This document shows positions 6,407 through 10,049 of a DNA stretch of 10,049 nucleotides, in pieces. A program made the position numbers and the translations under genes. The notes beneath the pieces are model-generated. The model was not told the DNA's origin and did no database searches. It was given only the letters and a program-made list of their open reading frames with translations. Position 1 is the stretch's first letter. Every line of letters begins with the position of its first letter. The DNA is from an uncultured Candidatus Melainabacteria bacterium (GTDB taxonomy: Bacteria; Cyanobacteriota; Vampirovibrionia; Gastranaerophilales; Gastranaerophilaceae): positions 1 to 10,049 of the forward strand of contig CAKVJE010000067.1 of NCBI GenBank assembly GCA_934754735.1. The letters are read 5' to 3'.

Positions 6407-7642
6407 ATGAAAAACAATAAGGGGATATTATTTACACTAATTTCGCTAGGGGCGTTGTTCTATTTCTTTGCAAATTTTCAAAGAATAGCAATCCCTGGTG
6501 CAGTTTTTGATTTGCTTCAACAGGAATTGTCTGTAAGTGCTCCTTATATTACGGCTTTTGGTGCGATTTTTATGTACCTTTATGCGATTAATCAATTGAT
6601 TATAGGTGTTTTAGTTGATAGATTCGGTGGTTTGCGCGTAATGCTAACCGGCGGAATTATCCTTGGAATTGGTGCTTTACTATTCCCGATTTCAACTAAT
6701 TTGCCCTTAATGTATTTTTCGCGTGTGTTGGTTGGTATTGGCGGAAGCTGTTTTTATTTGAGTTTAATTAGGGAACTTAGAGAATTTTATTCGGATAAAA
6801 ACTTTGGAATTGCAATTTCAGTAATGCTTTGTATCGGATATTGCGGTGGAATTGCGGCGAATGCTCCATTTGTATTCATGATGAAGTATATTAACTGGCG
6901 GATGATTTTAGTCATTTTAGCGTTGATTATTTTAGCAGGTGTTTTACTATTTATACTTTTATCGCCGAAAGTTAAGTATCCTGAAATCAATCGGAATGTT
7001 AAATTAAGAACTTTGCCGTTTAGATTGGTTTTGCATAAAAAACACAATCGTAATTTATTTAGTTTTGCGTGCTGTAATTTCGGGATTTCTTATGCAATAC
7101 AGGCGATTATAGGTAAAAAATTCCTTGAGGATTTTTGCGGAATGCCGACTGCAAAGTCTGCGATTATACTTTCAATAATGGCAATAATAGCGGCTGCTTT
7201 TAATATAATTAATGCTTCTGTTTGTAAAATATGTCACAATCATAGAGTTGTTTTTTTAAAAAACGCTTCTATTATTACATTTGTTTCGCTTTTAATAATT
7301 TGTTTGTGTTTGATATTTAATATCAGAACAAGTTTAATTGCAGTAATATTCTTTATTTTAGCTGGAAATGCAAGCTTGACATCGTTGTTAGTTCCTGTTT
7401 TACACTTAACAAATCGAAAAATGGTATCAGGGACGGCTGTTAGTATTATGAATTTCTGCTTCTTTACGATGGTTGGACTTTTGGGTACTGCAATGGGATT
7501 TCTTTTGAATCTTTTTGAACCTCAAAAAGTTGGTGAAGTTTTGGTTTACACAAATAAATCTTATTTGGCTGTTTTTGGACTATTCTTCTTGATAAGTGTA
7601 TTTGAACTTTATAAGGCAATGAAGCTTTCTAATAAGTATTAG
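6407..7642 (+). CDS. Major facilitator superfamily transporter
   Basis: 411 residues with about 12 hydrophobic helices in two halves joined by a basic loop near residues 190-215 (KVKYPEINRNVKLRTLPFRLVLHKKHNR). MFS motif A is seen after helix 2 as GVLVDRFGGLRVML (67-80), with the conserved Asp71 and Arg72. The family moves small solutes by proton or substrate antiport across the inner membrane. Helix 4 contains RVLVGIGGS. The substrate cannot be told from the sequence. The gene begins 14 bases after clpP on the same strand. Its only Shine-Dalgarno candidate, GGGAG (6401-6405), is 1 base from the ATG, much closer than usual. No other good start exists nearby, so expression may rely on coupling to clpP translation. 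Confidence 0.9.
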   Translation: MKNNKGILFTLISLGALFYFFANFQRIAIPGAVFDLLQQELSVSAPYITAFGAIFMYLYAINQLIIGVLVDRFGGLRVMLTGGIILGIGALLFPISTNLPLMYFSRVLVGIGGSCFYLSLIRELREFYSDKNFGIAISVMLCIGYCGGIAANAPFVFMMKYINWRMILVILALIILAGVLLFILLSPKVKYPEINRNVKLRTLPFRLVLHKKHNRNLFSFACCNFGISYAIQAIIGKKFLEDFCGMPTAKSAIILSIMAIIAAAFNIINASVCKICHNHRVVFLKNASIITFVSLLIICLCLIFNIRTSLIAVIFFILAGNASLTSLLVPVLHLTNRKMVSGTAVSIMNFCFFTMVGLLGTAMGFLLNLFEPQKVGEVLVYTNKSYLAVFGLFFLISVFELYKAMKLSNKY

Positions 7643-7712
7643 TTAGCATTCTTTCCTCAAAAAGTATTCTCTTATAATCTTGAATGATAAGGTGTGTAAC
7701 TACCCGTTTTAT

Positions 7713-7764
7713 GTCATTCTGAGGTTCGATTAGAACCGAAGAATCCAGCCGTTTATTAACTATT
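7713..7764 (+). repeat. Dispersed hairpin repeat, copy 1 (TCATTCTGAG ... GAAGAATCCAGC)
   Basis: This lies in the gap between the MFS gene and lepB. It folds as an outer stem ATTCT/AGAAT (7716-7720 with 7740-7744), a GA/GA internal loop, an inner stem GGTTC/GAACC (7723-7727 with 7733-7737) and a GATTA loop. A conserved tail, CCAGCCG then TTTATTAACTATT, follows. Copies 2 and 3 are at 9534-9638 and, inverted, at 9458-9509. The rest of the 188-bp gap shows no gene. Confidence 0.85.
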
Positions 7765-7830
7765 GTCATTTTGTTAAAATTATTATAAACAATAAGAAAA
7801 CGAATCTAGGAATAATTATATACAGTATAA

Positions 7831-8469
7831 CTATAATCCCTTAAGATGAGTTAATGGCCAGAATAAGAAAACTGCGCGACCAATAAATCTTTCTTTCGGT
7901 AGTGTGCCCCAAAAACGGCTATCCATTGAGTTTCCTCTGTTATCTCCCATCATGAAATATTGACCTTCCGGAATTATAAGCGGGCCACAGAACATGTCAG
8001 CTTTACATTTGTGGAAATCGTATTCGCTCATAATATAATCTTCTTGTAAAGGCTTATCATTGATGTAAACTTTGTATGCTCCATTAGAGCCTTGTTTTAT
8101 TTCTAATTTTTCACCTGGAAGTCCTACTACGCGCTTAATATATGCAATATCTTTGCAGAAAAATCCGGTTAAGCGACTAAACACAGCCCAAGGAGTCGTT
8201 TGCAATTTTACAAACGGCGGGTAAAAAATCATGATATCACCGCGTTTTGGTGTGTTTTCAAAATGATGCGTCTTGATTAAGTTTGGAAATTTTGTAAGTT
8301 TTTCAACTACAATCCTGTCGCCTTCAACAAGAGTTGGTTTCATAGAACCAGAAGGAATCCATCTTAGTTCTGCTATAAAAAATCTTATTAGAATGACTGC
8401 AATTACTACAAAAACAATTGTATCAACAGTTTCTTTTAGATTTGCTTTAAATTTATCTTTATCTATCAT
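7831..8469 (-). CDS. lepB: Signal peptidase I
   Basis: 212 residues. Inner-membrane serine peptidase with a Ser-Lys dyad that removes Sec/Tat signal peptides on the outer face. One N-terminal membrane anchor lies at about 16-34. The catalytic Ser42 is in IPSGSMKPTL, and Lys112 is in YIKRVVGLPGE. The conserved box MGDNRGNSMDSRFWG spans 174-188, and GRAVFLFWP is near the end. The length and single anchor fit the Gram-positive/cyanobacterial form rather than the longer E. coli protein. A short insert with two cysteines (KCKADMFC, 154-161) precedes the last conserved region. The ATG overlaps the stop of the upstream polyprenyl synthetase-family gene by 4 bases (ATGA), so the two are co-transcribed and probably translationally coupled. 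Confidence 0.96.
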   Translation of the reverse strand: MIDKDKFKANLKETVDTIVFVVIAVILIRFFIAELRWIPSGSMKPTLVEGDRIVVEKLTKFPNLIKTHHFENTPKRGDIMIFYPPFVKLQTTPWAVFSRLTGFFCKDIAYIKRVVGLPGEKLEIKQGSNGAYKVYINDKPLQEDYIMSEYDFHKCKADMFCGPLIIPEGQYFMMGDNRGNSMDSRFWGTLPKERFIGRAVFLFWPLTHLKGL

Positions 8470-9257
8470 AATTTACCCAATAAATCCTCTAACCCCTTTG
8501 AATAAATGTTTTGAGGAAGCTCCTTAATCTCTTTTAGTATCTCTTCTTGATAATTATCCATTAAAACCTTTGTTTTTTCAATACCTATAATGTCTTTAAG
8601 TGTATAAATTTTATTTTCTAAATCCGCACTTGCTGACTGTTTTTCTAAGTCGTTTTTTAATTGAAATAACAAGCCAAAATTTCTTGCAAAATCTGATGCT
8701 TGAGCTTGTTGAAATTTCACCTCCAGACAAGAACTTTCTAAAATTGCAACAAATAATTCCGTTGTTTTGCCTTCTATTATTTCTAAATATTGTTCTTTAG
8801 TAGGAATTTTATTTCTTAAACTATATTGCAAAATTTCTGCTTCGCTCATTTTTTTTATGCAATTTTGGAACTTTGCCAAAATTTTCCAATTTTCAATTTT
8901 AATCAATCTTTCTGTTGCTAAAGATAGTAGAAAATCTCCGGATAAAATTGATATGTGTGGATTGAATTTAGTCCAAAGAGTCGGATTATTACGTCTTGTT
9001 TTTGCGTTGTCTAAAACATCATCGTGTAACAAAGAAGCGTTATGTATAAGTTCTCCTACTACTAATAAATTTATATTAGGATTAATTCCATAAGCTTTTA
9101 GATAAAGAATAGTAATTAGTGAACGAATACGTTTTGTGGGAGTTTCAAGGAAATTTTTTAATTCTTTATAAATATTGTTGGAATTGGTAAAAAGATTAGA
9201 AAGCTCATTGTCAATAAGGGTTAATTCATTTTTTGCAAGTCCGTTAATTTTATTCAT
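8466..9257 (-). CDS. Short polyprenyl synthetase-family protein (isoprenyl diphosphate synthase-like)
   Basis: 263 residues, shorter than the usual 290-340. The family condenses isopentenyl diphosphate with allylic diphosphates to make prenyl chains for lipid carriers or quinones. TPTKRIRSLI (39-48) stands where GGKRLRP is usual. The first aspartate-rich motif is complete (LLHDDVLDNAKTRR, with DDVLD at 79-83). The KTTELF segment is at 164-169. The second aspartate-rich motif, normally DDxxD, is reduced to NDLEK (202-206) in FQLKNDLEK. The enzyme may therefore be weakened, act as one half of a heteromer, or have changed role; this is inference. The ATG follows an extended -10 box by 6 bases with no Shine-Dalgarno, so the mRNA is probably leaderless. 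It overlaps lepB by 4 bases. Confidence 0.88.
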   Translation of the reverse strand: MNKINGLAKNELTLIDNELSNLFTNSNNIYKELKNFLETPTKRIRSLITILYLKAYGINPNINLLVVGELIHNASLLHDDVLDNAKTRRNNPTLWTKFNPHISILSGDFLLSLATERLIKIENWKILAKFQNCIKKMSEAEILQYSLRNKIPTKEQYLEIIEGKTTELFVAILESSCLEVKFQQAQASDFARNFGLLFQLKNDLEKQSASADLENKIYTLKDIIGIEKTKVLMDNYQEEILKEIKELPQNIYSKGLEDLLGKL

Positions 9258-9263
9258 AAACGG

Positions 9264-9272
9264 ATTTTAACA
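9264..9272 (-). promoter_or_regulatory. Extended -10 promoter of the polyprenyl synthetase-lepB operon, leaderless type
   Basis: On the minus strand this reads TGTTAAAAT (TG, one base, TAAAAT). Six bases separate it from the ATG at 9257, so transcription should start at the start codon. No -35 and no Shine-Dalgarno are visible. It closely resembles the TGTTATAAT element before the TolC-family gene. Confidence 0.6.
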
Positions 9273-9322
9273 TAAAGTAGAATTTATTAGTAGTTACCAC
9301 ATGAGGGATTATTGTTAATAAT

Positions 9323-9396
9323 ACCCTCTCCCGCCTTCTCGTTTCCCTCTCCATGTAGAATTGAAAAAAGGAGAGGGGAGTGGGACTTGCTTGTTT
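9323..9396 (+). repeat. Direct repeat A (CCCTCTCC hairpin), in unit 1
   Basis: Matches 9852-9923. The last 52 bases (9345-9396 and 9872-9923) are identical. The left parts differ only in a short stretch (CTTCTCGTTT here, CTTCGGCA there). The repeat contains the inverted repeat CCCTCTCC/GGAGAGGG around a 17-base A-rich loop. Confidence 0.93.
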
Positions 9397-9457
9397 GAAC
9401 GTCTTTAGCACATTCCCTCCCTCGCATTACTGTCCAAATAAAATTTTGATACAATAA

Positions 9458-9509
9458 AATAGTTATCAAAAGGCTGGATTTCTCGGTGCTAATCGCACCT
9501 CAAAATGAC
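9458..9509 (-). repeat. Dispersed hairpin repeat, copy 3 (inverted)
   Basis: On the minus strand it reads GTCATTTTGAGGTGC, then GATTA, then GCACCGAGAAATCCAGCC. It has the same fold as copy 1. The inner stem is changed to GGTGC/GCACC and the outer stem to ATTTT/GAAAT, so pairing is kept. The GATTA loop and GA/GA internal loop are unchanged. It forms the left half of the palindromic element at 9424-9730. Confidence 0.85.
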
Positions 9510-9533
9510 GCCAAGCCGATAGTTTCACGCCCA

Positions 9534-9638
9534 GTCATTCTGAGAAACTGTTTTGCACCACACTTCCCAACTTATAGGCATAACTACAAGTTTGGAAGTG
9601 TATTGTAAAACGAAGAATCCAGCTTTTTATGAACTATT
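9534..9638 (+). repeat. Dispersed hairpin repeat, copy 2, with enlarged 28-bp apical stem
   Basis: It keeps the outer parts (GTCATTCTGAG at 9534-9544; CGAAGAATCCAGC at 9611-9623; AACTATT tail to 9638). The short inner stem is replaced by arms of 28 bases (9550-9577 with 9584-9611) around a 6-base loop, GCATAA. About 23 of the 28 positions are Watson-Crick pairs and a further one is G-T. It forms the right half of the element at 9424-9730. Confidence 0.85.
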
Positions 9639-9730
9639 ATTTTAAGTCTGTACTATACAAATTTTACGAAAAAAACATATTACGACTACACTTAACAAAT
9701 TGCAGATAAATTTTATTTGGACAGTAATGC

Positions 9731-9806
9731 CTCCCTCGGGGGAGGGTCAGGGAGAGGGTTTTATTAACTATTTAGAAAATAATCCCTTCTCTAGTTATAG
9801 GTGCGC
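9731..9806 (+). repeat. Direct repeat C, first copy of a sequence repeated at the window end
   Basis: Identical to 9974-10049 over the full visible length (offset 243; the match extends by chance one base left to 9730/9973). It contains the hairpin sequence CTCCCTCGGGGGAGGG, then GGGAGAGGG, then the TTTATTAACTATT tail (9760-9772) and AATAATCCCTTC. The match reaches the window edge, so the true repeat is probably longer. Confidence 0.95.
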
Positions 9807-9819
9807 AAGTGTGCGCACC
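9800..9819. repeat. Perfect 8-bp hairpin GGTGCGCA/TGCGCACC
   Basis: GGTGCGCA (9800-9807) and TGCGCACC (9812-9819) are separated by AGTG. There is no T-run after it, so it is not a standard terminator. The left arm also appears at the window's right edge (10043-10049), suggesting that this hairpin is repeated there too. Confidence 0.8.
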
Positions 9820-9851
9820 CTACTCTACTGATTAAACTAAAAGAATATAAC

Positions 9852-10049
9852 ACCCTCTCCCGCCTTCGGCACCCTCTCCATGTAGAATTGAAAAAAGGAG
9901 AGGGGAGTGGGACTTGCTTGTTTCGATGTCATTAATATATATTCTTTTCTTTGTACGTATTCCACATCATCCCCTCCCTCGGGGGAGGGTCAGGGAGAGG
10001 GTTTTATTAACTATTTAGAAAATAATCCCTTCTCTAGTTATAGGTGCGC
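9852..10049. repeat. Structured repeat unit 2 (uninterrupted, runs off the window)
   Basis: Outer arms ACCCTCTCCC (9852-9861) and GGGAGAGGGT (9993-10002) pair perfectly over 10 bp. Inside are GCC-TTC-GGC (9862-9870), CCCTCTCC/GGAGAGGG (9872-9879 with 9897-9904) and CCCTCCC/GGGAGGG with loop TCGG (9972-9978 with 9983-9989). The whole could fold as a branched structure. It holds direct repeat B (9852-9923, matching 9323-9396) and direct repeat D (9974-10049, matching 9731-9806). Confidence 0.85.

Larger units (their letters stand above)
9424..9730. mobile_element. MITE-like palindromic element with 23-bp TIRs and 7-bp target duplication
   Basis: 307 bp. The ends are perfect 23-bp inverted repeats (9424-9446 starting GCATTACTGTCC; 9708-9730 ending GGACAGTAATGC). 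The flanks are a direct duplication, CTCCCTC (9417-9423 and 9731-9737). The uninterrupted relative at 9972-9989 shows CCCTCCCTC joined straight to GGGGGAGGG, which is the empty site. The inside has no transposase and holds two head-to-head copies of the TCATTCTGAG hairpin repeat, making the element a broad palindrome with about 50 extra bases on the right side. It is non-autonomous; the helper transposase is not in the window. Confidence 0.85.
9304..9790. repeat. Structured repeat unit 1, interrupted by a 307-bp insertion
   Basis: The left end (9304-9332: AGGGATTATT, GTTAATAA, then ACCCTCTCCC) is an inverted match to the right end (GGGAGAGGGT, TTATTAAC, AATAATCCCT; about 9750-9787), with 9 bases missing on the left. 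Without the insertion at 9424-9730 and one 7-bp duplication the unit would be about 173 bp. The boundary at the right end is approximate. No protein-coding sense is seen. The open frame on the minus strand across 9287-9469 consists of repeat sequence. Confidence 0.75.

Noticed and set aside
7769..7781. Short palindrome ATTTTGTTAAAAT after hairpin copy 1 as a terminator
   Set aside because: The stem is only 5 A-T pairs with no T-run and is expected by chance in AT-rich DNA.
9287..9469. 60-residue minus-strand open frame in the repeat region
   Set aside because: It is made of repeat A and part of the inserted element, shows no protein-like composition or ribosome site, and is better explained as repeat DNA.
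9304..10049. CRISPR array
   Set aside because: The repeats are long, few and palindromic, with unequal spacing and no regular spacers; no cas gene is present.

Overview
The window is about 10 kb of AT-rich bacterial DNA. The organism is Gram-negative, shown by a TolC-family outer-membrane channel with a signal peptide, and it carries a flagellar-type export gene (flhB). The low GC, the ThrS and ClpP sequences, and small proteins with an N-terminal Pro-[Asn/Ser]-Phe-Lys-[Gly/Ser] motif recall gut Melainabacteria (Gastranaerophilales, non-photosynthetic relatives of Cyanobacteria). That placement is an impression from protein style, not a proven assignment.

Layout. Bases 1-963 hold the 3' half of thrS and a strong intrinsic terminator. 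Bases 973-2299 hold a TolC-family gene behind an extended -10 promoter that would give a leaderless mRNA. It converges on flhB (2367-3425, minus). A divergent promoter region then serves flhB and a small membrane/coiled-coil protein (3519-3812). Next comes the least familiar block, 3887-5695: a glycine-rich two-helix mini-protein and, 10 bp downstream, a membrane-anchored AAA+ ATPase, then a second mini-protein of the same design with its own promoter. This is followed by clpP (5772-6392) and an MFS transporter (6407-7642). On the minus strand a polyprenyl synthetase-family gene (8466-9257) overlaps lepB (7831-8469) by 4 bp and is also preceded by a leaderless-type promoter.

The last ~790 bases (9258-10049) hold no gene I can support. 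They are a nest of structured repeats. Two units built from CCCTCTCC-type inverted repeats lie in direct orientation, and the second runs off the window. Unit 1 is interrupted by a 307-bp palindromic element (9424-9730) with perfect 23-bp terminal inverted repeats and a 7-bp target duplication (CTCCCTC). Unit 2 supplies the empty site for comparison. The inserted element carries two copies of a small hairpin repeat (TCATTCTGAG ... CGAAGAATCCAGC), which also occurs alone at 7713-7764. Comparing copies shows compensatory base changes in the stems.

Best candidates for something undescribed: (1) the AAA+ ATPase/mini-protein cluster, with its shared N-terminal motif and a Walker B Asp-to-Asn change; (2) the nested MITE-like insertion with its empty site; (3) two candidate leaderless promoters that look alike.
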